Part shown: positions 1-5,461 of the stretch, one piece after another
Numbering within the stretch: the stretch's first letter is position 1
How the letters are laid out: the number at the start of each line of letters is the position of its first letter
Source: CAZMGD01 sp964565705
GTDB lineage: Bacteria; Actinomycetota; Acidimicrobiia; Acidimicrobiales; Ilumatobacteraceae
Reading direction: 5' to 3'
DNA length: 7,751 nt
Assembly: GCA_964565705.1 (NCBI GenBank)
Contig: CAZMGD010000151.1
Location: forward strand, 1-7,751
Made by a program: the position numbers and the translations under genes
The notes under the pieces: model-generated
Told to the model about the DNA's origin: nothing
Database searches by the model: none
Seen by the model: only the letters and a program-made list of their open reading frames with translations

Positions 1-70
1 CGAAGATGTAGGTGAGCGAGATCTCCAGCCGCTTCTCGCGGGGGATGTCGACGCCGGCGATACGTGCCAT
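1..70 (-). CDS. rpsM: 30S ribosomal protein S13, N-terminal fragment (runs off left edge)
   Basis: The reverse strand reads MARIAGVDIPREKR followed by LEISLTYIF, the characteristic S13 N-terminus, starting at an ATG whose complement is at 68-70. S13 sits in the head of the small subunit and contacts the P-site tRNA and S19. Only 23 codons are present; the rest lies beyond position 1. The start lies 18 nt after the rpmJ stop, with a purine-rich GAAGGG stretch in the gap as a loose ribosome binding site. Its place after infA and rpmJ is the standard bacterial order at the head of the rpsM-rpsK-rpsD-rpoA operon. Identification is firm even though the gene is partial. Confidence 0.95.
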   Translation of the reverse strand, partial: MARIAGVDIPREKRLEISLTYIF

Positions 71-88
71 GTTCCGTTGGTGCCCTTC

Positions 89-202
89 TCAGCCCTGGCG
101 CTGCTTGTGGCGGGGGTTCTCGCAGATGACGTGCACGCGCCCGTGGCGACGGATCACCTTGCACTTCTCGCAGATCTTCTTGACGCTCGGGCGGACCTTC
201 AT
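89..202 (-). CDS. rpmJ: 50S ribosomal protein L36 (zinc-binding form)
   Basis: This gene of 37 codons plus TGA is too short for ordinary ORF calling. The protein starts MKVRPSVKKICEKCKVIRR and ends ENPRHKQRQG. It carries the complete zinc-ribbon ligand set of the C+ form of L36: Cys11, Cys14, Cys27 and His32. Its length equals the usual family length. L36 is the smallest protein of the large subunit and helps organise 23S rRNA. An AGGAAG ribosome binding site lies 10 nt before the ATG. It lies 22 nt downstream of infA and 18 nt upstream of rpsM, so the three are almost certainly cotranscribed. Only one copy, with intact cysteines, is visible here. Confidence 0.97.
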   Translation of the reverse strand: MKVRPSVKKICEKCKVIRRHGRVHVICENPRHKQRQG

Positions 203-224
203 CGTGGGGTTTCTTCCTGGGGGT

Positions 225-449
225 TCACTTGTAGCGATACGTGATACGGCCCCGGGTGAGGTCGTAAGGGGTGAGCTCCACTTGCACCTTGTCGCCGGGC
301 AGGATGCGGATGTAGTGCATGCGCATCTTGCCGGAGATGTGCGCCAGCACCTTGTGCCCGTTCTCCAGCTCGACCCGGAACATCGCGTTGGGCAAGCTCT
401 CGAGGATCGTGCCTTCGAGCACGATGGCGTCTTTGCTGGGCTTGGGCAG
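225..449 (-). CDS. infA: Translation initiation factor IF-1, apparent CTG start
   Basis: The product is 74 residues if started at the CTG at 449-447, matching the usual 72-74 residues of IF-1. It contains the S1/OB-fold signatures LPNAMFRVELENGHKVLAHI, SGKMRMHYIRILPGDKV and PYDLTRGRITYRYK. IF-1 binds the 30S A site and helps IF-2 and IF-3 select the initiator tRNA and start codon. The N-terminus reads (L/M)PKPSKDAIVLEGT, so the CTG falls exactly where the initiator Met is expected in this family. It is preceded by a strong GAGGAG ribosome binding site 7 nt away. No ATG or GTG is available nearby: the next in-frame GTG upstream would add 44 unrelated residues and lies upstream of the proposed promoter -10 box. 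The gene leads the infA-rpmJ-rpsM unit. Confidence 0.95.
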   Translation of the reverse strand: MPKPSKDAIVLEGTILESLPNAMFRVELENGHKVLAHISGKMRMHYIRILPGDKVQVELTPYDLTRGRITYRYK

Positions 450-456
450 GGCGGAA

Positions 457-462
457 CTCCTC
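457..462 (-). promoter_or_regulatory. Ribosome binding site that fixes the infA CTG start
   Basis: On the minus strand this reads GAGGAG, followed by a 7-nt spacer (TTCCGCC) and then CTG. The near-ideal Shine-Dalgarno match and spacing are the main sequence argument for initiation at CTG rather than at an upstream GTG or TTG. Confidence 0.75.
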
Positions 463-535
463 GAACGATGTGCTGGGTGGCCGATCCCGGAACGGAGCGT
501 CGCGGACGCGCCAGGCCGGTCAGGGCCGAGGAGCA

Positions 536-564
536 ATGCTACCGGCGCGAACGCCGCGCGCCAA
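536..564 (-). promoter_or_regulatory. Candidate sigma-70-type promoter for the infA operon
   Basis: On the minus strand a TTGGCG (559-564) is followed by a 17-nt spacer and TAGCAT (536-541). This fits the loose actinobacterial TTGnnn / TAnnnT pattern with ideal spacing. Transcription would begin near 529, giving a leader of about 80 nt before the infA CTG. The leader contains a small inverted repeat (GCGTC / GACGC, 497-509). The call rests on two short boxes in GC-rich DNA, so it is tentative. It is the best match found in the gap, and its position between the hairpin at 644-693 and infA is sensible. Confidence 0.5.
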
Positions 565-597
565 GCGCCCTGACCAGGCACGATTCGTGCGCTCGGT

Positions 598-613
598 CGG
601 GTCCGGGGACCCG
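598..613. repeat. Short palindrome upstream of the infA promoter
   Basis: CGGGTCC and GGACCCG are separated by GG. The site lies about 35 bp upstream of the proposed infA -35 box, so it could be an operator or simply a GC-rich chance hairpin. There is no second copy to strengthen the case. Confidence 0.3.
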
Positions 614-643
614 CAGCCAGCCGTACCGTAGCGCACGTCCCAG

Positions 644-693
644 GTTCTCGGTCGGCTTCTGGTCGCCAGAGCGACCAGAAGCCGACCGAGAAC
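644..693 (-). terminator. Perfect 23-bp hairpin just after the LuxR-type gene
   Basis: The arms at 644-666 and 671-693 are perfect reverse complements with a CAGA loop (+ strand). The stem begins 5 nt beyond the stop codon of the minus-strand LuxR-type gene, the expected position for an intrinsic terminator of that gene. No T-rich tract follows on the minus strand, so this would be a U-tract-less hairpin of the kind often proposed in high-GC actinobacteria. It would stop read-through from the regulator into infA. A structural or processing role at the 3' end of the transcript is an alternative. Confidence 0.8.
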
Positions 694-698
694 GCGAG

Positions 699-1325
699 CT
701 AGACGATCCCGGCCTTCACCGCGTAGGCGACGGCGTGGGAGCGGTTACGCAGGTTGAGGCGCGTCGTCACGTCGTGGATCACGTTCTTGATCGTCCGCTC
801 GGAGTAGGCGAGCTGGCCGGCGATCTCGTGGGTGCCCAGACCCTCGGAGAGCAGCTTCAGCACGCAGCGCTCGCGTTCGCTCAGACCGTCGGCACCCAGA
901 CCTCGGGGGGTCAAGACGTCGTGCTGGAGGCGGTTGATCTGTTGGAGCAGGCGTCCGATCAGGTCCGGGGCCAGCGTGCCGTCCCCCTTCGTCGCGGCCA
1001 CGACCGCACCAGACAGCGTCTCGGGCGAGGCCTCTGCCCTGCGGAGCACGCCCGCCACGCCGGCACCGATGGCGAGCATCAGTCCGCTGTCGTCGAGGCG
1101 GGTCGCGACCAGCACGATTCGCGGTCCGCCCCCACCCTGGAGGCCGCGCACGACGCGCACGACGGACTCGTCGATCTCGTCGCTGACCACGACGGCGACA
1201 CTCGCGTCGTCGATCCGATCCCCTTCCACGACGTAGCACTCCGGGCGGCCCCGCAGCTGGGCGGCGACGCCCGCTTGGGAGATCGGATCGTGGCTGTAGA
1301 CGTAGACGGCCAAACGCTCGGTCAT
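699..1325 (-). CDS. LuxR/NarL-type transcriptional regulator with atypical receiver domain
   Basis: The protein is 208 residues. The C-terminal part (about 148-208) is a typical GerE/LuxR helix-turn-helix: LSERERCVLKLLSEGLGTHE, then IAGQLAYSERTIKNVIHDVTTRL, ending HAVAYAVKAGIV. The N-terminal part (about 4-120) resembles a NarL-type receiver but is short. It has one acidic residue at the first strand end (Asp13), a possible phosphoacceptor Asp49 in VAVVVSDE, Thr75, and Arg95-Arg96 where the conserved Lys is expected. Control by phosphorylation is therefore doubtful. The ATG is chosen because an AGGAGG site lies 10 nt upstream and MTERLAVYVYSHDP begins the first strand; the open frame further upstream runs into the divergent gene. 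A terminator-like hairpin follows the stop. Divergent orientation to the envelope genes suggests it regulates them, itself, or both. Partner histidine kinase: none seen. Confidence 0.88.
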   Translation of the reverse strand: MTERLAVYVYSHDPISQAGVAAQLRGRPECYVVEGDRIDDASVAVVVSDEIDESVVRVVRGLQGGGGPRIVLVATRLDDSGLMLAIGAGVAGVLRRAEASPETLSGAVVAATKGDGTLAPDLIGRLLQQINRLQHDVLTPRGLGADGLSERERCVLKLLSEGLGTHEIAGQLAYSERTIKNVIHDVTTRLNLRNRSHAVAYAVKAGIV

Positions 1326-1355
1326 TGGATTGCACCCTCCTGATCGCGGTCCGGG

Positions 1356-1374
1356 CACCTGCTCGGAGCAGGTG
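1356..1374. promoter_or_regulatory. 19-bp palindrome, candidate operator
   Basis: CACCTGCTC-G-GAGCAGGTG is a perfect dyad of 9-bp arms around a single base. It lies 31 nt upstream of the regulator's ATG and inside the only divergent promoter region of the window. LuxR/NarL-type proteins bind as dimers to dyad sites, so autoregulation or control of the divergent operon is a reasonable inference. It could instead fold as a hairpin in the regulator's leader RNA, though a 1-nt loop would force some arm bases to open. Confidence 0.5.
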
Positions 1375-1520
1375 GGCAGGCCGGACGCATGTAGCTCAGA
1401 GACGGCGATGACCCTGCGGATACACCTTGTGGGTCGGCTCGGCTGCCCGAGCGTGCAGCGTGCGCCTGAACGAGCAACGAGCGACGGCTCAAGGGGCACC
1501 CGATGCTGTCCGTCAGGCGC

Positions 1521-1549
1521 TTCCGGCACAGCGGGGGCTTCCGTACCGT
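1521..1549 (+). promoter_or_regulatory. Weak candidate promoter for a leaderless transcript
   Basis: TTCCGG (1521-1526), a 17-nt spacer and TACCGT (1544-1549) end 8 nt before the ATG at 1558. A transcript from here would begin at or within a couple of bases of that ATG. This would explain the lack of a proper Shine-Dalgarno sequence, as GGCAGG sits almost against the ATG. The -35 match is poor, so confidence is low. Confidence 0.25.
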
Positions 1550-1557
1550 CGGCAGGC

Positions 1558-3075
1558 ATGGGTGCCACAGCTTCACTCGACCGATCAGCGCTCACCGTCG
1601 ACCCCGGCGGCGAGGTCAGCGCCGTGCTCCGCGTGCGCAACAACGGCGCCGTCGTCGACCAGTTCCACTTCGAAGGTCTCGGTGCCGGCGCGTCATGGAT
1701 CAGCGTCCAACCGGATCACGTCTCGCTGTTCCCCGGCGGCGAGGAGACGGTCACGGTCTGGTTCCGTCCGCCCCGGGTGGCGGCCACGCCACCGGGCCCG
1801 ATGCCATTCGGGGTCAAGGTCGTGTCCCACGAGGAGCCTGAGGGTTCATACGTCGAGGAGGGCGTCCTCACCGTCGGGTCGTTCGCCGAGCGGACGGTCG
1901 AGCTGTTCCCCGTGACGGCACGCGGTCGACGCTCCGGGAAGTTCGAGTTGGCGATCGACAACCGTGGGAACGCGCCGATCATCGTCGAGTTGGCAGCATC
2001 CGATGCCGAGGATGCCTGCACCTACGGGTTCTCGACGACGTCGGAGCGGATCGAGCCCGGTACCGCCCGCTTCGTCAAGCTCCGGGTCGCACCCCGCAAG
2101 CGCTTCTGGAAGGGCGCACCCAAGACGCACCAGTTCCAGGTGATCGTCAGCGAACGAGCGCCAACGGTCGAGATGACCCAGGAGGCAGTGGCCGTCGCCG
2201 CCGACGCGTGGGCGCCTCCCGGCTCCGCGTCGGCCGATTCGGCGGCGACAGCGACGCCTGCACCCGGCGGCGCTGTCGCCGTCGTCGAAGCACCCACGGT
2301 GCCCGACGCCGAGTCGGATCCCGTACCGGTGGCCCCGCCGGAGGTCCTCAACGGCACGCTGCTCCAGGAGGCGCTCGTGCCGCCGTGGTTGATCAAGGCG
2401 ATCCTCATCGCCCTGGCCGCACTGCTCGTGCTGTGGATCCTCTGGCAGACGCTGTTCAAGTCGACCGTGGAGTCCGCGGCGCGCGACGCCGTCGAGGAGC
2501 CGATCGCCGAGCTGACCGAACGGGTCGACGAGGTCGCCCCGACGACGGTGTCACCGCCGACACTGGCCGACGGCGAGACGGCGCCGACCGGCGAGGACAC
2601 GGGCGCGGGAGCCGACGGTGAGGGGACCGGGACCGGGACCGAGGGGACCCCGACCGACGGGACGGGAACCGACGGGACGGGAACCGACGGCACCGGGACC
2701 GACCCGACCGCCACGACGGCGCCCGCGTTCGCGACGCCGTTCGGGAACCCGTCGGACTTCCAGCTCGGGAGCGCTTCGTCGGTACCGGCGGGCACCACCC
2801 AGACCTTCTCCCAGCCGTTCTCGGCGCAGTTCTCGCTGACAGATCTGGTGTTCCAGAACCCGGCGGGCGACACCGGCCTGATCACGGTCTCGCGAGACGG
2901 CGCTGTGCTGTTCACCTCGGCGCTCGAGAACTTCCGTGACCTCGACCAGCACTTCGTCGCCCCGTACACGTTCGCCAGCGGGCAGAGCCTGCTGATGAGC
3001 GTCACCTGTACGACGCCGGGTCCGGGCGGCGCGGGTTGCTCGGTGTCGGCCTCCTTCGCCGGCTTCGCCAGGTGA
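1558..3075 (+). CDS. Single-pass membrane protein with cytoplasmic Ig-like domains and outer beta domain
   Basis: The protein is 505 residues and has no signal peptide. Residues 3-110 form an Ig-like beta domain (ASLDRSALTVDPGGEVSAVL, then LRVRNNGAVVDQF). Residues 111-205 form a second beta domain (FELAIDNRGNAPIIVELAAS). A Pro/Ala-rich stretch (220-262) leads to one transmembrane helix (277-300, WLIKAILIALAALL onward). An acidic helix follows (about 303-327), then a Gly/Thr/Asp linker with DGTGT repeats (about 340-388) and a C-terminal beta-rich domain (about 392-505) with Cys484 and Cys494 placed for a disulfide. No N-terminal signal plus one central helix predicts N-in, C-out topology. I know similar Ig-TM proteins as 'hydrolytic protein' annotations in actinobacteria; no catalytic motif is visible, so I do not adopt that function. 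An in-frame ATG at 1408 would add 50 low-complexity residues and is less likely. It leads a three-gene operon. It may be a CisA-like anchor of a contractile injection system, but this is inference only. Confidence 0.88.
   Translation: MGATASLDRSALTVDPGGEVSAVLRVRNNGAVVDQFHFEGLGAGASWISVQPDHVSLFPGGEETVTVWFRPPRVAATPPGPMPFGVKVVSHEEPEGSYVEEGVLTVGSFAERTVELFPVTARGRRSGKFELAIDNRGNAPIIVELAASDAEDACTYGFSTTSERIEPGTARFVKLRVAPRKRFWKGAPKTHQFQVIVSERAPTVEMTQEAVAVAADAWAPPGSASADSAATATPAPGGAVAVVEAPTVPDAESDPVPVAPPEVLNGTLLQEALVPPWLIKAILIALAALLVLWILWQTLFKSTVESAARDAVEEPIAELTERVDEVAPTTVSPPTLADGETAPTGEDTGAGADGEGTGTGTEGTPTDGTGTDGTGTDGTGTDPTATTAPAFATPFGNPSDFQLGSASSVPAGTTQTFSQPFSAQFSLTDLVFQNPAGDTGLITVSRDGAVLFTSALENFRDLDQHFVAPYTFASGQSLLMSVTCTTPGPGGAGCSVSASFAGFAR
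2656..2700 (+). repeat. Three 15-nt tandem repeats encoding DGTGT
   Basis: GACGGGACGGGAACC occurs twice in a row (2656-2670 and 2671-2685), followed by a diverged copy, GACGGCACCGGGACC (2686-2700). Each encodes Asp-Gly-Thr-Gly-Thr, and less regular GGGACC-type units precede them from about 2626. They lie in the linker between the transmembrane helix and the outer beta domain. Such in-frame repeats can change copy number by slippage and so alter linker length without breaking the gene. Confidence 0.85.
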
Positions 3076-3082
3076 GCTCGCG

Positions 3083-5461
3083 GTGGCGGCGGGGTTCGAC
3101 ACGGTGCACGCGTGGCGGCTGCTGCTCGTCGTCGCCGCGCTGGCCGTCGCTGCCGTCTGGCCGACGGCCGGCGGCGGCACCCGGGCCGCATCACCTCCGG
3201 CTGAGCTGATCTCCACCGAGGATGGCCTCACCCAGCTCCCGACGCTCGATCGCGAGCCGTCGATCTCCGGCGACGGCGACATCGTCGTGTTCACCGCTCG
3301 GGCACCGTTCGACGACGGCGGCGGCGCCACGACGACCACGCCGAGCTCGTCGACCACGTCCACGGCCACGTCGACGACGTCGACCACCACCTCCTCCTCC
3401 TCCGCCACGACCTCGACGACCGAGCCGGGCATCGTGGTCAAGGCCCTCCCCGCGGCCTCCATCGCCGTCGCCGCGGGCACGACGCAGGTGTTCGTGCGCG
3501 ACCGCTCGACGGGCATCACGGCCGCGGTGCCGCTTCCGGCCGGTGGCATCGAATCCACCGGCGGGGTCGTCAGCCGCGATGGGTGCCACATCGCGTACTG
3601 GGCGTCGAGCCAGCCGGCGACGGGAGCCTCCACGAACTGGTACCTCTACCGGTGGAACCGCTGCGCCACGATCCCGGTCGCCGAGCGAGCGACGCCTGGA
3701 GCACCGTGGCTCACGAACCTCGGCGCGATCGCGATCTCTGCCGACGGCCGTTCGATCGCGTATTCGGCACGCCAGTACGGCGGCCTCCTCGCGGTCGCGG
3801 TCATCGACGTGGACGCACACACCGAGCGCTCGCTCCCCGGGACGTTCACCGGCCCCGGCCCGGGCGGCGTCGCCGAGCACCTCGACATCTCCGACGACGG
3901 CAGCGTGGTGACGTTCGACGAGATGGGCGCGGGAGGGTCTGCGGTGGGATCCTGGGATCTCCCCTCCGATGACCGAAGCCAGATCGGCGACGGTGACGAC
4001 CCCTCGCTCTCCGCCGACGGCCGATACGTCGCCTATGCGTCGGGAGGCGCTGGTGTCGTCGCCGACCGTGCGACCGGGGACCATCGGGCCTTTGCCAGCT
4101 CCGCCGGCGACGCGGAGATCACGCCGGACGGCATGCAGGTCGCGTTCACCTCGTACGATCCGCACGGCACCCCGACCGGCGTGCACGTCGCTCGCTCCAC
4201 CGCCGGGTTCTTCGACACGATCGCGACGGAGCTCGTGTCGTTCGGCACCGACGACACAGCGGTCGCTGCCGCCCAGCCGACGATCTCGGCGACGGGCCGC
4301 TTCCTCGCGTTCGTCTCGCCCGAGGCAGCGCTGTTGGGCGCACCCGCCCCGGTCGCGGGCCTCGACGTGTGGCTGCGCGAACGGCCCGCGGCGCTGTCCA
4401 CCGGCGCCGAAGTCGCGTTCGGCTCGGTCACGATCGGCACGCTGGCCGGTCCGATGTCGATCACCGTCACCAACACGTCGAACGTCTCGGTGCAGATCGA
4501 CGACGTCGCGTCGCCGGCCGCACCGTTCGCCGTCGCGACCGACGGTTGCTCGGGCGTCACCTTGGTGCCCGCAGCGGCGTGCACGATGACCGTGACGTTC
4601 ACCCCGGGAAGTCCGGGAGATGCCGCGGCGTCGGTGACGATCACCGGTGACGGCGCCACCGCGACGACGAGCCTGCACGGTGCCGGCATCACACCCGGCG
4701 CGCTGATCCTCACCCCTGCCGCGCACGACTTCGGAAGCGGTGTGGCCGGCACGTCGTTCCCGGCGGCGACGTTCACGGTCACCAACACCGGTGGCTCTGC
4801 GACGGGCGTGACCGCGGTCGGTCTGGCCGGAACCGGCGCCGACCAGTTCGACCTCCTGGCCGACACGTGCACGGCCACGATGCTGCCGACGACCGCGAGT
4901 TGCACGTTCGAGGTGTCGTCCGTCGTCACCCGAGCCGGTCCCCAGCAGTCCGCCATCCTCGTGTCGGGCAGCAACGGTCAGACGCTGAGCGCCGCTCTGC
5001 TCGTGACCGGTGCCGCCGCGCCGCCCGAGGTGACGCCGACTCCCCCGCCGCCACCGCTCCCCACCACGGCGCCGACCCCGCCTCCGACGACGGCGCCGCC
5101 CACGCCGACACCGGTGTTCACGCCGACGATCGTGATGAACCCCGGCGTGGTCCGGCCCGGCCAGGTCACGACCGCAGTCGGCAGCGGCTTCCCGCCGGGC
5201 GCCACGGTGCAGCTCGCGTTCTCCGGCGAGGCGCCGTTCGCGGTGACGACCGCCGACGCCGCGGGTGCGTTCCGGGCCCCGATGCTGATCCTGCGCAACG
5301 CGCCGCGAGTCGGACCCTACGAGGTGCTCGCACTCGACCAGCCGCAGTTCTCCGGCGTGCGTGCGCCTCTCCTCGTCGACCTGGCGTCGTTCCAGCCGAG
5401 CGGCGCCAACGACGCCGGCGTGACCAACGGACTCCGCGCGTTGTACGGCAGGGGTGGTTGA
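3083..5461 (+). CDS. Secreted TolB-like propeller protein with two choice-of-anchor-D/ASH-like domains (copy A)
   Basis: The protein is 792 residues and starts at GTG. The AGGTGAG around the upstream gene's stop serves as ribosome binding site, and the gap is only 7 nt. A signal peptide (LLLVVAALAVAAVW core) probably ends near TRAASPPAEL (33-42). Seven PD40-type motifs follow (PSISGDGDIVVF at 59, VVSRDGCHIAYW at 162, ISADGRSIAYSA at 218, DISDDGSVVTFD at 268, SLSADGRYVAYA at 308, ITPDGMQVAF at 346, TISATGRFLAF at 400), consistent with a beta-propeller. A Ser/Thr tract (83-113) interrupts the first blade region. Two Ig-like domains follow (about 445-535 and 540-643), each with a Cys pair (489/500, 596/607). 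A Pro/Thr linker (648-676) leads to a C-terminal Ig-like domain (about 680-770) and the tail NDAGVTNGLRALYGRGG. No catalytic residues are recognised. Binding or scaffolding at the cell surface is the likely role. Confidence 0.9.
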   Translation: MAAGFDTVHAWRLLLVVAALAVAAVWPTAGGGTRAASPPAELISTEDGLTQLPTLDREPSISGDGDIVVFTARAPFDDGGGATTTTPSSSTTSTATSTTSTTTSSSSATTSTTEPGIVVKALPAASIAVAAGTTQVFVRDRSTGITAAVPLPAGGIESTGGVVSRDGCHIAYWASSQPATGASTNWYLYRWNRCATIPVAERATPGAPWLTNLGAIAISADGRSIAYSARQYGGLLAVAVIDVDAHTERSLPGTFTGPGPGGVAEHLDISDDGSVVTFDEMGAGGSAVGSWDLPSDDRSQIGDGDDPSLSADGRYVAYASGGAGVVADRATGDHRAFASSAGDAEITPDGMQVAFTSYDPHGTPTGVHVARSTAGFFDTIATELVSFGTDDTAVAAAQPTISATGRFLAFVSPEAALLGAPAPVAGLDVWLRERPAALSTGAEVAFGSVTIGTLAGPMSITVTNTSNVSVQIDDVASPAAPFAVATDGCSGVTLVPAAACTMTVTFTPGSPGDAAASVTITGDGATATTSLHGAGITPGALILTPAAHDFGSGVAGTSFPAATFTVTNTGGSATGVTAVGLAGTGADQFDLLADTCTATMLPTTASCTFEVSSVVTRAGPQQSAILVSGSNGQTLSAALLVTGAAAPPEVTPTPPPPPLPTTAPTPPPTTAPPTPTPVFTPTIVMNPGVVRPGQVTTAVGSGFPPGATVQLAFSGEAPFAVTTADAAGAFRAPMLILRNAPRVGPYEVLALDQPQFSGVRAPLLVDLASFQPSGANDAGVTNGLRALYGRGG
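3329..3421 (+). repeat. Ser/Thr low-complexity tract inside copy A's propeller
   Basis: About 31 codons are almost only Thr and Ser (TTTTPSSSTTSTATSTT onward), built from ACG, ACC, TCG and TCC codons. It falls between the first and second PD40-type motifs, where copy B has no equivalent, so it is an insertion or expansion in one paralogue. It is probably a flexible surface loop and a possible O-glycosylation site. Confidence 0.85.

Larger units (their letters stand above)
450..698. other. Intergenic region between the LuxR-type gene and infA
   Basis: This gap of about 250 nt holds the infA ribosome binding site, the candidate infA promoter, a short palindrome at 598-613 (7-bp arms CGGGTCC / GGACCCG with a GG centre) and the large hairpin at 644-693. 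I see no small gene here. The frame that extends infA upstream encodes an Ala/Arg/Gly-rich string with no protein-like character. Confidence 0.7.
1326..1557. promoter_or_regulatory. Divergent intergenic region between regulator and envelope operon
   Basis: The 232 nt contain the regulator's AGGAGG ribosome binding site (complement at 1336-1341), a 19-bp palindrome (1356-1374) and a second inverted repeat, GCTCGG / CCGAGC with a 4-nt loop (1437-1452). A weak plus-strand TTCCGG-17 nt-TACCGT pair lies at 1521-1549. Control of both directions must lie here unless promoters are inside coding DNA. I could not pick out a convincing -35/-10 pair for the minus-strand gene. Confidence 0.6.

Noticed and set aside
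450..581. N-terminal extension of infA to an upstream GTG (118 residues)
   Set aside because: The added 44 residues do not resemble any IF-1 N-terminus, and that start would lie upstream of the proposed promoter -10 box.
12..1343. 443-codon plus-strand frame across rpsM, rpmJ, infA and the regulator
   Set aside because: It is antisense to four recognised genes, and the translation has no protein-like motifs.
1330..1557. Longer forms of the membrane protein starting at 1330 or 1408
   Set aside because: The extra residues look like translated intergenic DNA, and the start at 1330 would overlap the regulator's ribosome binding site. The first Ig-like strand begins right after the ATG at 1558.
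2022..3194. 390-codon minus-strand frame opposite the membrane protein gene
   Set aside because: The VPVPSVPVPSV-like repeats are only the antisense reading of the DGTGT repeats, and the frame has no signal or domain.
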